This document shows positions 1 through 11,128 of a stretch of 64,000 bases of DNA, one piece after another (position 1 is the stretch's first letter; every line of letters starts with the position of its first letter). The notes below the pieces were generated by a model. It had not been told where the DNA came from. It searched no databases and worked only from the letters and a program-made list of their open reading frames with translations. The stretch spans positions 42,900,310 to 42,964,309 of the forward strand of contig OW203983.1 of assembly GCA_934047225.1 (NCBI GenBank). Reading direction: 5' to 3'. Source of the DNA: Ypsolopha sequella (Eukaryota; Arthropoda; Insecta; Lepidoptera; Ypsolophidae). Position numbers and translations under genes: made by a program.

Positions 1-724
1 CAAATATTATAGTCCAAAGTATTAATTATAAAGCTCATCTTTTTAAAGTAGGAACCATTATTATTAAAGTTAATTTATATGTTTTATCCTAAAAGAAATT
101 ATACTAACTTAAATTTTAATAAAAGTAAGCACTTTCACACTAAAATCCCATTCGTTTGCAAAAGGTGGCAAGCTCAGCATTCAGCATTAATGCCGTCAGA
201 GATTTTATTTTAAAAAATTCGCTCTCATCAGAGGTACACAAGATATTAAAAAAACACTATTTTTGCAACTGTTTTTAGTCATCTTGTAGTATTTTGTGTG
301 TATAAAGTAGACGCTACCATTTCAATTTTAGAAATGAACTTATCGAATTTAATAAATCATTTTGGTTTTCAATACTTTTGTGGGTACTCAGTTAAAGTTG
401 TTAGATTTATTTTTCATTAGACCTTCCCCAGAGTACTCGTAGTATAAGATATTAATTACGAGACAAAGCGTGGTTAATTATTATACCCACGTTTTCCTAT
501 AAAAGTGTTGGCCTTTGTTGTTGAGAGGATGATTAAAAGAAGAGTGAAAACATATATTATACGGAGCGTTCGTCGAAGGTATATCACAAGTACTCGCATG
601 GCGACTAAATTTGTGACAGTTTTACTAAGGACCAATCCTTACAATCTAAATATACCTATTAATCTATGGCCTCTACCTACCCCTTTAGAATACGGACGTG
701 ACAATATGTGTGTCTGTTTATTAT
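1..724. other. AT-rich sequence with no recognised gene
   Basis: No splice-flanked coding exon, RNA gene or clear repeat boundary is visible. A 93-codon frame around 505-786 has no motif and runs into a repeat-like segment, so I do not call it a gene. Confidence 0.5.
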
Positions 725-960
725 TTATTAGCTTTTTCCCGTGGCTTCGCTCGCGTGGAAGTGTCAATGATAAATACTATTATTGACAGTTCACGGCTTG
801 GTGGTTATTTTATCAACACCTTATATAGTCTATACGTTGACCAGGGTTACTACAGTGATGATAATAAAGAAAACCACAGTGAGTGGTTCCCGAGTTAAAA
901 CAGAACATACATACAGATATACAGAGACACAGGTAATAATTATAGTTTTAAGTGCAATAA
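725..960. repeat. Fragment of CGCTCGCGTGG-type lepidopteran interspersed repeat
   Basis: The segment opens with CCCGTGGCTTCGCTCGCGTGG-like sequence, the usual terminal motif of a very common lepidopteran repeat. Related ends occur near 39450, 48730, 52160 and 57300. The body, with its runs of TATAGTC and ACAGTGA, resembles the degenerate interior of such repeats. Boundaries are approximate and the class (SINE-like or LINE tail) is not certain. Confidence 0.4.
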
Positions 961-1359
961 TAAATAACATTTCAAAATTATTATTACATGCAGCTTGAAC
1001 ACTCACGTGTGATTGTTGTTGACCATAATATGCCAACCGTTTCACCGATACAATTTCGGCATTATCAAGGCGAGTGTCGTTCTTAGGACGATAACATGGC
1101 GCTCACACTTTATATTCTCTGGCGTCGTTGTCGACGAGCTGCACACGCGGCTCGTGCGCTGAGCGTTGGCTGCGTCGTCGATGGAGTTAGGATGGTGGAT
1201 GCACTTGATTATTTTAATTGTTCGGCGGTTATTAAACAGACCGACCTCACAACGTCGTCACTGTCATTGGGCACTGTCCTAAAGTTGCTCGATCCATCGG
1301 GAACCGGTTTCCAAGACGGAGCCAGCTGCCAACTATGATCCCTGTTGAAGTTGGGATGA

Positions 1360-2060
1360 CGACTTATCTCGATGGCTTCGTGTATTTCTCTTGTAATATA
1401 TTATATATATATACAGATTTTTACGAATATTAAAGTAGAAATTTAATAAAAAAGAAAATTTTCGATATATATTTCGATCCACTTGGGATCGTCGTCACGA
1501 ATATGGAATAATATCATAAATAAAATAGAGTTAACAATAAATTGACAAACTTTACCTATTTTCTTAACCTACTTAATTAACCCAACTCGATTTCTTGAAG
1601 GTCATTTGGGCTATGAGTCAATTGAGCTCAGAAGAAACTTAGCTTTGGCAAAATTTATACTTGGCGTTATTCGAAATAAGATCGACTGTGTGGATCTTGT
1701 TGAGAAAATTCTAAAACTGTTTGTGCCCGATAGGTACCTCAGGGGGCGGAGTCATACGTTGTTCGCGGCGCCATTTTCGCGCACTAACCTTTATCGGTAC
1801 TCGCCCGTCGCGCGAGCACTCGACATATTCTGCTCCCTGCTCGCTGAAGCACCAGAGTGTGATATTTTTGTGGATCGTATTAGTTATCTGATAGATGTTT
1901 GTAAGAGAATGTTAGAGAGAAGTATGAAAGTAAGTGCTTTAATTTAAGAACTATATTATTGTAATGATTTAGATTTATCTGTTATGTTATAATAATTTTG
2001 AATAAACAAATTTGAATATACCATTCCTCGCAAAATACACGAAGCCATCGAGATAAGTCG
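1360..2060. repeat. 28-bp perfect inverted repeat enclosing a LINE remnant
   Basis: Positions 1360-1387 and 2033-2060 are perfect reverse complements over about 28 bases (core ATCTCGATGGCTTCGTG). Identity stops abruptly on both sides. The enclosed 645 bp contains a non-LTR retrotransposon RT remnant and AT-rich spacer. The arms could be the TIRs of a non-autonomous element that captured the LINE piece, or an insertion-associated inverted duplication. Confidence 0.6.
1576..1947 (+). pseudogene. Non-LTR retrotransposon RT C-terminal remnant
   Basis: The open frame reads through ELRRNLALAKFILGVIRN, then a VPDRYLRG segment, then SPVARALDIFCSL and a DIF motif near its end. This is the order seen after the RT core in many insect jockey/I-group non-LTR elements (RR...kfi..i.nkid, P...R, SP..R, DIF). 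Frame continuity extends a few codons upstream of the GGCTATGAG start. Endonuclease and RT catalytic motifs are absent, so it is a 5'-truncated copy with no host function. Confidence 0.65.
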
Positions 2061-2165
2061 ATGTTCAATTACTCTTCTTTAGTCACCCCCTTTCTATTTG
2101 TATTACTTTTCTTTAATGTACAGACACACCGAGATCTACTCTTTTATGATATGTATTGATAATTA

Positions 2166-2436
2166 TGACGGCCAAAATACAACTTTTAGATAAGAGCAAA
2201 GTATAACAATAGTTTACTATATGATTATACGTATTTAAATTGATGTTGTGGTCCCTTCAATATACGTATAATTGTATTTTCCATAAGAGTGAAATTAAAA
2301 CGATAAAAAAACAATTTACTCTAATGGACAATCCATTTATTTTGAAGCTACCATAATATAATTTCAAATACGTTTGATCATAAAGTAAACTATTGTTTTA
2401 CATTGTTTTTACCTAAAAGTTATATTTTGGCCGTTA
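2166..2436. mobile_element. Fold-back MITE with roughly 85-bp inverted arms
   Basis: The left arm starts TGACGGCCAAAATACAAC near 2166 and the right arm ends in the reverse complement near 2436. Both arms share AACAATAGTTTACT and ACGTATTT motifs in inverted order. The centre (about 2262-2345) is unpaired. No ORF is present. The superfamily is unknown because no clear TSD is visible. Confidence 0.6.
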
Positions 2437-2899
2437 TACAGTTAATTATTTCTAAATATTTTGTAACAAGTACGGAGAATCAACCCATAAGCCTTGAAGG
2501 TAAAAGTGCACCAGAATCGAATCGAAAAGTCGAAACAAATGTATGTAATTCCTGTGTGTTTGGGGGGTGTTGCCTCCATTGCCTCTCCCTGTATCCCTGT
2601 GTACCGCAGCCAGCAGCGCCGCTCGGCGACTACGCGTCTTTTTGTCAATTTGATCAGTATCAATTTCCAATTTACGATATTATAATGTTGCATCGAACGA
2701 ACAATGATGGATGTCTGCTGGGAACGATGATATTTTTATTTAAAATGGCTATAACAGGAACACGGAAGTATTTTTATCTTAAACGAGATCAAAGAAGTGA
2801 TATGGATGTAAATTTATTTTATACTACACCTGCTCGGAAAGTACCTTCTTTCTTTGTTGGAAACGATGCAGAAAATACGTCATTACTGTCATACAAATA

Positions 2900-2990
2900 T
2901 GCGGGCGGAAAAAGTGTATGAAAATTCATTGTTAACGTGCTTGAGCGGGCAGAAAAAGTATATGCAAATCCATTGTTAGCGTGCTGTTTT
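2900..2990. repeat. Short tandem duplication, about 45 bp, two copies
   Basis: Two adjacent copies share GCGGGC, GAAAAAGT, ATG, AAAT and CATTGTTA followed by CGTGCT. The copies are diverged at several bases. No gene is implied. Confidence 0.5.
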
Positions 2991-3013
2991 ATTTTTTTTA
3001 ATAACATAAAGAA

Positions 3014-3104
3014 TGAGCAGGTGGCCAAGTGGCCAGTATTATTTTGCGAAATCGTACATAAAATTCGAAAAATGATACTGGCCACTTGCTTTTCCTGCAC
3101 ATAA
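3014..3104. repeat. Imperfect hairpin with GTGGCCAGTAT arms
   Basis: GCAGGTGGCCAAGTGGCCAG near 3016 is matched by its diverged reverse complement near 3075-3103, with a central AT-rich loop. It is probably a small fold-back repeat. Confidence 0.45.
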
Positions 3105-3510
3105 TAAAAAATAAGAAGGAAATAAAAAGTGACAATCGCACGCGAGTCAGTCGGTTTATTTTATTATATCTTGATTAAAAGTAAAATTATACTTTTTCCT
3201 CGCAGGTGTAGTATAAAGCACTATCTATCACTCGGGAGAAAGTGCGATTCCCAACTCGTGTGTATTGAGGCCCTTGGTACACCCTCGTTGGTAATCTTCC
3301 CCTTTCTTCCCTCGGTGAACAATGTACTATTTAAAACCTGCGTGAGTTGACACATAAAATATAGGTACAGACAACAATTTTTGTATTTATGATATACGTA
3401 TGTAAGTATGTCCGTAAAGCTGCAACTTTTAAGCTTAATAAATTTACTGATCTCACAAAGAAAGGGGTCATGCTTTTTTAAATATTTGGATGACCAAGAT
3501 CTTGTATAAT

Positions 3511-3712
3511 GTGTATAATTAGACAAAGTTTTAGTTTAGAGATCAAGATCACTCAACTAAAACTTTGTCTAATTATATTTTTTCGAATGGCATACATTTT
3601 ATTAGACATATTTTTTAGGTACATCAAAAGATCAAGATCTCTAAACTAAAATTTTGTTTAATTATATTTATCTCGTATGGCATACATTTTATCAGACACA
3701 TTTCTTAGGTAC
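3511..3712. repeat. Hairpin followed by a direct duplicate segment
   Basis: About 3514-3576 forms an inverted repeat with arms around TATAATTAGACAAAGTTTTA. The segment after it, containing TGGCATACATTTTAT and TTAGGTACAT, is repeated directly at about 3580-3622 and 3671-3713. The pattern suggests a partial tandem duplication of a fold-back element. Confidence 0.5.
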
Positions 3713-4014
3713 ATATAAAATAAATCAGAAAGCAAATCAAGTCCAATATAGCGGAACCTTGGAAACCACCTCTCAACCAACGAAAGGGTCTCATTATTAA
3801 ATCTTGCTTAGCTCCTAAAATAAGACGATAATCTGCTTATCAACATTCATCACGGCGCCTCGAATATTGAAAGAGGGTACTTGTAAGGGTTTAAATCGAT
3901 AAGATAAGTGACGAGAGTGCCCTAAAACGATATCTTATCTGGATAATGCAAAAATACCTACTAAATTAAATTGTGACGTCATCGTTCATTCCTTCACAAC
4001 TTCCCAATTGTTTT

Positions 4015-4562
4015 TTAGGTTTCCGTACTTGAAAGGTACAAAATAAACCTTTATGGTGAGACTCCGTTGTCCGTCCGTCCGTATGTCACAACCTCATAAC
4101 TTTAGCACCGTTAAAGATAAAGACATGAAATTTGGCACAAAAATAGCATTAGTTTGCTCACATATCACGGTGTAAAAGAAAATGTGAAAACTTTGAAATT
4201 GTTCAAAATATTTCCAAAACAAAACTGAGAAAAATAAAAAATATTATCCTAAAAATACAATATGGGTATCAAATTGTAGATATTAAAAAGCTGATTGTAA
4301 AATATATACTTTGACTGGCACTGGTTTCGAGAAATCTTTAAAAAACCATTAAAAAAATTATGTTCCCCCCCCCCTTATCTGCAAAACTGGTGGACCAAAA
4401 AATATGAAAAAAAAACATGGGAATATTTGTTTACGTAAAGATTAAAGGAAAAATAAAGCGGTTGAGAAATTCACGAAATATAATGACAAAATTAAATATT
4501 ATCATCCACAATACGGCACCCTAGGTACGCGAGTCTGACTCGCACTTGGCCGGTTTTTTTTA
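4015..4562. repeat. Dispersed lepidopteran repeat ending in GCGAGTCTGACTCGCACTTG
   Basis: The copy runs from a GTTTCCGTACTTGAAAGGTAC-like end, through CCGTCCGTCCGTATGTCAC, to ACGCGAGTCTGACTCGC and GGCCGGTTTTTTTT. Related copies lie at 17040-17765, 31490-31835 and 57310-58680, with a differently built relative at 6709-7003. This family is abundant in Lepidoptera. I cannot assign its transposon class, and no coding potential is seen. Confidence 0.7.
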
Positions 4563-5061
4563 TAGTCATTTTGATTTTTTTCTGAAATAACAGCTACTAT
4601 TAGTACTAATTGAAAATTTTTATTCTAAGTACCTAAACTAAACTCACTTAAAAGTTTAAGGCTTGTATTCATAGTTCCCATTGAGCTAGAGTTTAGCACT
4701 ATTAAGTGTCAAATAGTATGGAAATAACTCGACTTAGTTCGAACTTTGGGACTCTGAATATCAACATATGCTGGCTCTTCACTTGGCATTGCGTATTTGT
4801 GTATTTCCTGTATTTGCCCGAATACAACCATGTTGGAGGAAGCAGGGCCTATTTCGCTAATTGCTGTATTTATTTGCGAATAACGAATACGCCTTACCGT
4901 CCAGTTGTCGGGTTTTGGTCTTGCTTCAAAGGATACAAATACTGCGGTATTTACACCAATGAGGTTTTTACTTTATACAAGATCATTGCACAACACGAAT
5001 ACACGAATAGACGAATACGCCAAGTAGCGGAGTATTTATAGCCATATGCCAATATTTTTGT

Positions 5062-5346
5062 CATTAAATTGACAGACTTGGCATACTTGCTGCTTAAGTG
5101 TACGCTCACATAAAACACGCAACAACGACGTACAAATTATGGGGCAAGCTGGAGAATATGTTTGATGATTCTGTTTACACGAGAAAAATCAGTTTGCTAC
5201 GAAATCTCATCAACATTCGGCTAGAAAATAGCGACTCTGTCGCACTACGTGACCCAGATTATACAGCCGGGCAGCGACTTCAAGGAATAGGATTTAAAAT
5301 AATTGACGAGTGGATTGGTGCTTTATTGTTAAATATTAACCTTTGA
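5062..5346 (+). pseudogene. Copia-type gag (UBN2-like) remnant
   Basis: The frame contains HIKHATTTYKLWGKLENMF, then RKISLLRNLINIRLE, then QRLQGIGFKIIDEWIGALLL. This matches the pattern of the copia-family Gag UBN2 domain: A.ta.elW..L...F, R..Ll..L...kl, qrL..iG..i.de....lLL. An in-frame TAA precedes position 5098 and the frame stops where the GLP motif should follow. No protease, integrase or RT is recognised nearby. It is a dead fragment. Confidence 0.5.
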
Positions 5347-5440
5347 TAAAAGTTTTGATTTATTACACTTTTGCACATTTACTTAATAAGAATTAAACTA
5401 AGAAAAAATTAATTTAACTAGTGAATTATAATAAAAAATA

Positions 5441-5644
5441 TTGTGTGAAAAGCGGCACACGTTAAAGTTGCTAAATTTGTTCGAATCTTTGAGTAGTATC
5501 TCCAATGTTCAGCTTGGATATTATTTTCTCAACAATTTGTTATTGCCTCAAAGTTCACAATTAAGACACCGCGTCAAAATTTGTGAAGTACCTAGTTACA
5601 AAATTATAACGGAACACACATATGGAGAGATAAACATTCAATAA
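5441..5644 (+). other. Unrecognised 67-codon open frame
   Basis: This frame has an ordinary amino-acid composition (LKLLNLFESLSSISNVQLGY near its start, KIITEHTYGEI near its end) and no stop, but I recognise no family. It could be a decayed transposon ORF or processed pseudogene fragment. No splice signals were identified. Confidence 0.2.
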
Positions 5645-6010
5645 CTAGCCTTACATAAATCAAATAGCACGGTAGTGAGTCGCCAAGTTCTCGTACAACC
5701 AGCGGTACGCACAACTATATTTACACGAACCGTTTGGCGTCACCAAGGCTTAGTGAGCAACCACTACTATAAAGAAACCTGTAAGGTGTAAAAAAAACAT
5801 AAACTGGCTTTTCCAAAAATCAGACTTGCCAAATCTTATACCATGTCCCTCTTTTGTAGGATATGGTTTAAGATTTTACAATATACTTTGTCAGAGAATA
5901 AGTTCAAACTGTTTATTAAGTAGGGCCTATATAAGAAGGAATATTATAAAATAAATGAATATTTGGACGATAATGAAGCATGCTCTTTGGCATAATAGTA
6001 GTTAGTTTAT

Positions 6011-6412
6011 TTTTCAATGCATGTGCTCGTAAAGGCCCACTTTTTATGCATCAAAACCGAACAGAAAGTTGATTATTTTGCCCTAGGGCTTTATTATTAT
6101 TATTTTTTTTAATTTGTTTACAATGGTTGGCTAACCTGCAGCCTTTCCTGCGTACCATAGACGTTATACTTTTTTTTCCACTGTTTAACGGCTCTGGATA
6201 CAGTCCTTTTGAGCCAATTATAATTTAAAGTTCACAAGATTATATTAGTTTTCATTTTCTCACACTATGCATTGAAAAATGTAGTATGATACACGGGCGT
6301 AAAAGCAATAAATTACTCGGTTACGTTTAAAACACTCGCTACACTCGTGTTTTAAATCGTCCTCGTAATTTATTCCTTTGCGCCCTTGTAGCATAAACTA
6401 CTATTCCTAAGT
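6011..6412. repeat. 400-bp dispersed repeat, copy 1, with terminal hairpin
   Basis: About 400 bp is repeated with few differences at 11129-11521. It begins TTTTTCAATGCATGTGCTCG and ends in a strong hairpin whose arms carry GGGCGTAAAAGCAATAAATTAC and its complement around a GTTTAAAACACTCGCT-type core. It has no ORF. The class is unknown. Confidence 0.75.
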
Positions 6413-6708
6413 TATGTTATGATTCCTCTAGAATTAACGTTAACTAGTTGATAGATGAAATGACTGTAAAGCAGCTGGTAATATGGGACAGGTAGACAAA
6501 GGTACTATGTTTTTTCCTTCATGCCATGAATTTTTCCTGTCTTGTGCTTTCTCTTTCTCTATCTTTTATATAATTTTTTCATTTTATTTTTCTTCAGATT
6601 AACAAACAGTTACAACACGATTCGATTATTTTAATCAACATTTATTCGATTAAAGTATGGGCGTACCTTTTCACTTTGTACACATTTTTTGTTACAAATA
6701 TTATGACA

Positions 6709-7003
6709 AAAAACCGGCTAAGTGCGATTTGGACTCGCGCACGTAGGGTTTCGTACCATTATCTACAAAATCGGCAAAAAAAACATGTCTGTTGTATGGG
6801 AGCCCCCTTGAATATTTATATTATCCTGTATTTTAGTATTTGTTGTTATAGCGGCAACAGAAACACATTATCTGTGAAAATTTCTATCACGGTTCATGAG
6901 ATACAGCCTGTGACAGACGGACAGGCGGAGAGACAGACGGACGGCAGAGTCTTAGTAATAGAGTCCCGTTGGTTACCCTTTGGGTACAGAACCCTAAAAA
7001 AGA
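6709..7003. repeat. AACCGGCTAAGTGCGA...CAGAACCCTAAAAAAG repeat
   Basis: The copy starts AAAACCGGCTAAGTGCG, followed by GGACTCGCGCACGTAGGGTT. It ends in GACAGACGGACAGGCGGAG and TGGGTACAGAACCCTAAAA. This is one of the best-known abundant lepidopteran interspersed repeats. The 110-codon frame across it is not a gene. Confidence 0.7.
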
Positions 7004-7206
7004 CATGATCTTGCTAAGATTCTTGCCCTTCTTCTTAGGTGAATAGGCGGAGTTAGGCATGTATTTATTATATGCATTGCATATATTTATAATATTATAT
7101 AGCCCTTATTCCTATATTTTTCATTTTATTCAAGTGTATTATTTTATTAAATTTAAGTAAACCAAACTTTTTTTTTGTGGATATCCCCATATCACTATTT
7201 ATTATA

Positions 7207-7469
7207 CAACGTGTAACAGAAAGGTGTAACCATATTTGAAGAGCTTATTTAGTCAATGGAATAGAACAACTTTTACTATGGGGTCAACCCTGAAATCTAA
7301 AAAAAAATATCTGCCTTTCCATACATTTCGGCCGAGTGGCATTGCGTTTTCCTATGAAGCAAGTAATTTTTTTTTTCGATATACAGGATTTGTTCCATAG
7401 TAAAAGTTGATCTAAACCATTGACTGAATAAGCTCTTCAAATATGGTTACACCTTTCTGTTACACGTTG
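7207..7469. mobile_element. Fold-back MITE, copy A (CAACGTGTAACAG termini)
   Basis: The ends CAACGTGTAACAGAAAGGTG and its reverse complement CACCTTTCTGTTACACGTTG are flanked by TA on both sides. Inverted identity continues through AACCATATTTGAAGAGCTTA and further inward. A second copy lies at 19594-19853 with its centre in opposite orientation. It has no transposase ORF and is probably a TA-target MITE. Confidence 0.75.
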
Positions 7470-7679
7470 TATAAAACTATTAGACATAGATTATTTAACT
7501 TTTTATTTTACATAAAAACCGACCTGTAATAAGTGTATCTGATATACCTACATGACATGAATAAATATATTTAATTTTATTTCTTTTCATTTTATTTCAC
7601 TTTGGACCCCAATGGAATTGCCAAGTTTCATACTTACTCACACGCAGAATACCAAATTTAATTAATAACAACTTTAAAA

Positions 7680-8115
7680 GATTCTGAGAAAAAAAAAAGA
7701 CATGATCTTGCTAAGTTTCTTGCCTTTCTTCTTAGCAAGACTAATCGAATGGGCGGAGGTAGGCATGTATTTATATATGTAACCTATTAGTATGTAGTAT
7801 ATAGGATGGGATTTGGTCGGCCGCCTGGATTCGTGCTGGGGGCTCTGTTGGTGATCATTGAACCTTGTTCCTGGTCCCTGGCCGGGTCTCCGGTATGGGT
7901 TCGGGCGGCTGATTGGATTTTACCTTGTATAATATATATTTTACCTATCATTATAATCGTAAATATATTGCTACATAAATTAAATAAACCTTTTATTTAG
8001 TTCATGTACATTTATTATTTTATTACATATATTTTCTTTATTAGATTAAATTTGACGTGTAAAAAGTGTATACATCTATACCTGCTTTGCAAAATAAACT
8101 ATTTGAATTTGAATT
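7680..8115. repeat. LINE-tail-like sequence ending in TTTGAA repeats
   Basis: The segment AAGACATGATCTTGCTAAG at about 7700 also occurs near 7002 and, in part, near 47112. The right end reads CTATACCTGCTTTGCAAAAT followed by AAACTATTTGAATTTGAATTTGAG, which is typical of insect LINE 3' tails. A 64-codon frame (7806-8000) lies inside but has no recognised domain. Confidence 0.4.
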
Positions 8116-9406
8116 TGAGAAATGGAGCTCAGAAAATGTTCAATCTACTTGAAAATTATACTTAATAAATAAATAAAATGTTTCAATACTCATGCCTGCT
8201 CAATGATTATATATTTTTATTAACCAAAGAGAGCTTTGCACTGTTGTCACATTTGGGTGCGTTAATAAATGTACACAATCGAGCATCTTACAATTTTCTA
8301 ATGAAAATATAAGAATGAAAGCGGTAAGAAAATGGACAACCAGAATGTACGTACAGGCTACAGGAGCGCGTGAGTGTCGCTTAATGGCGTGACAGTAGGC
8401 AGCTTAAACTCCGGCCGTTCATTCGAGAGAATGGTGACGTTTGCAAATGTCAGGGGATAAAACCTTTTTTTTACTGTTTTGCATTTCAATATTTTATATT
8501 TATCATGATGATTTTAGGGTAGATTGTATATCGTTAAAAGGTCCCATTTGTTAATAAAAAGTATTTTTGTCGTATATATTTTCCACTTCCTAGTACAAAA
8601 CCTAATGAATCAGCTGACTCAATTTCTACGTAAAAAATAAAAAAAAGCGCAAAATATATTATTTTTGGCGAAAAGTTGTCTATTAGCGATACTGTGTTCA
8701 CTTGAATTTAAGAACCTTATATAGAGGTTGTCATTTTATTTATGTAGCGGAAATCATATTGAATTAAGACTCTGTATCTAAGTGATCAATGTTCTATTAC
8801 CCTTTTTGTGAAACTCGTTAATTTGTTTTTATCGTTTTCCGGAGTCCAGCTCCGAGTCAGTTACTATAGGAAGTCAACATTTTATTTGGCAAAATTAGCA
8901 AAAAGTATTACGATCCGTGTTGCTGATTTATTATTATTACTTGCCAGTATTTGGCTGTATAAATAAATGTCACCTTTTAAAGAGCTCGTGCTATAACTAA
9001 AATTTCCTTCTGCTCATTATTTCTGTCAAATCAGCAATCATAATGCCTGCAGTATGAATCCTCGACTTTTTGAATCGACATTTCAGAAAAAGGTTTATAA
9101 TATCTGCGGTGTAAGGCAGTGTTGTCGTATTATAAAACTGATATACCTTACCAAATAATAAGATCGTATATATATTCTATTCCAGGGCTTTTATTTATAA
9201 AAAAAGTTTAAATAATCATGATTTGGATTTATTTCGTCCCATTTGTTGTACCGTTGATATTTTTTTAACGTGCCTTTATTTATTTTTGTCGTGAAGAAGC
9301 TCTTGTTAACTTGTAGTATTTTTTCGAGATATCGCCACACTCTATCTGTCATCATTCTCTCGAATTAACGGCAGCAGTTTAGTCGTGAGCGGTCGTTTCT
9401 ATTGCC
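8116..9406. other. AT-rich region, no gene recognised; weak distant inverted repeat
   Basis: I see no exon or RNA gene. A segment near 8405-8441 (core ATTCGAGAGAATG) is matched by a diverged reverse complement near 9349-9385. This could be the TIR pair of a decayed element of about 1 kb. The interior has no ORF. Confidence 0.35.
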
Positions 9407-9414
9407 TTCTAAAG

Positions 9415-9884
9415 CAGGGGTCTCCAAACTGTTTAGCCTAAGGGCCACACTGATTCCTCCACTTAGTCCCGAGGGCCAAGACCTAGATAGCTCATCATAC
9501 CAATATACTGTAGTTTTGATGCGCAAATATCTCACTGACTAACTGACAGCCGGGCAGTGAGATATTTTTCGTGTACTTCGCAATTTTGGTAGGGATTTCG
9601 GGCAAGACGGAGCTAACCGAAACGCGTGCTGTACACACACCTTGAAATATATATTCTTATAAAAACGCCACTTTTAGATAAAAACGCATGATAACGTTTC
9701 AATTAATTTCGGTCGTGAGTTTTGATATATCATAAATAACATTACGTTGTTATCATAATTTTGTGAAATCTAAATAAACTAATAGCGGGCTAGAAACCGG
9801 ACATGTCCGGCCAGCGACCGCGGGCCGGGTTGGTGGTGCTTGTGGGCCGGTCTTGGCCCGCAGGCCGTAGTTTGGAGACCCCTG
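9415..9884. mobile_element. hAT-type MITE with 16-bp TIRs and 8-bp TSD
   Basis: The element starts CAGGGGTCTCCAAACT and ends with its exact reverse complement. It is flanked by the direct repeat TTCTAAAG at 9407-9414 and 9885-9892. An 8-bp TSD and CAG...CTG termini are diagnostic of the hAT superfamily. The 470-bp interior is GC-rich near the ends (GGGCC motifs) and has no transposase, so it depends on an autonomous partner. The perfect TIR and TSD point to a fairly young insertion. Confidence 0.92.
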
Positions 9885-10224
9885 TTCTAAAGAAACAAAC
9901 GTTCAATCTTTATCCTGCTAAATTTATATATTTTGAGCGAAGTCCATTGCTTGGTACAATATTTATTTATATATATTTAAGTGAGCTTAAACATGAAGAA
10001 TGGAATTTCTCAAACATAACATAATGTCCACGAGCGGTTGTCACTTATCTGGGTTTAAAAGAGGGGACTGCCACTGAAACGCTCAACACTCGTTCACCCT
10101 CTTTTCACGGATGATTTTTACGTCCCAACGTGGTAGGGGGTATCTACCACCTTAGTTCAACCTCTTAGCTCTACCTCACAGTGGTTCCCTTTACCGTTTA
10201 ACAAGTGGTTAGTAAATAAATACA

Positions 10225-10325
10225 CACATTAATTCCGAAGCACTCATTGGTTCTACCGGAAGGATTCGATCCCGAGTCTCAAGATTGAAAAACTGACATC
10301 CTAACGACTGAGCTAGCGTTGCTTT
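10225..10325 (-). mobile_element. tRNA-derived SINE head (minus strand)
   Basis: Read on the minus strand, the segment shows a pol III A-box-like TAGCTCAGTCGTTAGGATG near 10313 and a B-box-like GGGATCGAATCC near 10269, at tRNA-like spacing. It cannot be a functional tRNA because the acceptor stem does not close. The SINE body probably continues left towards 10060. Confidence 0.6.
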
Positions 10326-11128
10326 CTTGCGAATTTCCTGTCCTGCTGCTTTTTTGCGAAATGATATATTATAATTTCTTGTCTTGTTTTATGCAATCTG
10401 TTGATACGTGAAGGGGGCGTGGCTTAAGAAATAAGATCGGGACTTATTTCTCGTCTCTATTGTCGATTGGGTCTCTAGCGGTTTTATAATAAATTGGGCC
10501 AATTGCGGCGCAGAACTGCGGTGTTGTAATGAATCCCATCAACATCGGATCAACCATCTAGGTACTTATAAAACTGCTGTTGATGTTGCAATTGCCTTAT
10601 TACAGTAAGGGAGCAGTTTAAAAAAAAAATGCGAACATAAGTACTTTAAATTTAAAAATTATGAAATGAATAGCAGTTGTGTACAATTTTTATGGATATT
10701 GTGTAACGGCAGTTTAATTTTATTATTTAGTATAGTATAGTCACCCATCGAACTTCCTCCTGCGTGCAAAAAAAATAAACTAGATAATAAAAAGATGATG
10801 TATTTTATAATTATGGTTACTAATTGCGTTGAAATTTGTGTTTGACAACAAATTTATTATTTATTCGAATTCATTCAGAAAACGGCCACTTCCTTACAAA
10901 AGGATATTAAATTTTATACCTTTTTTTTTATTACTCAACTATTCAGTGATTGTGTGGCTATCAGAATAAAGTTGCAATCAGAATAAGCTAAAGTCAACAC
11001 AGTACATATATATTGAGATATTTATCTACTTTATAAATGAAAACATTAGATTACTTAAGGCTTCAACACATGAACCGCACTCTGTATCTCAAGTGGTGTA
11101 TTTTCTACACAAAAACGTTATATTATTA
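10326..11128. other. AT-rich region, nothing recognised
   Basis: No ORF, splice-flanked exon or repeat boundary can be supported in this stretch. Confidence 0.5.

Noticed and set aside
6676..7008. 110-codon ORF
   Set aside because: It lies across a well-known lepidopteran interspersed repeat.
10225..10325. tRNA gene
   Set aside because: A- and B-box-like motifs are present but cloverleaf stems do not close; it fits a SINE head. The same applies at 16555-16630, 18556-18640 and 37826-37920.
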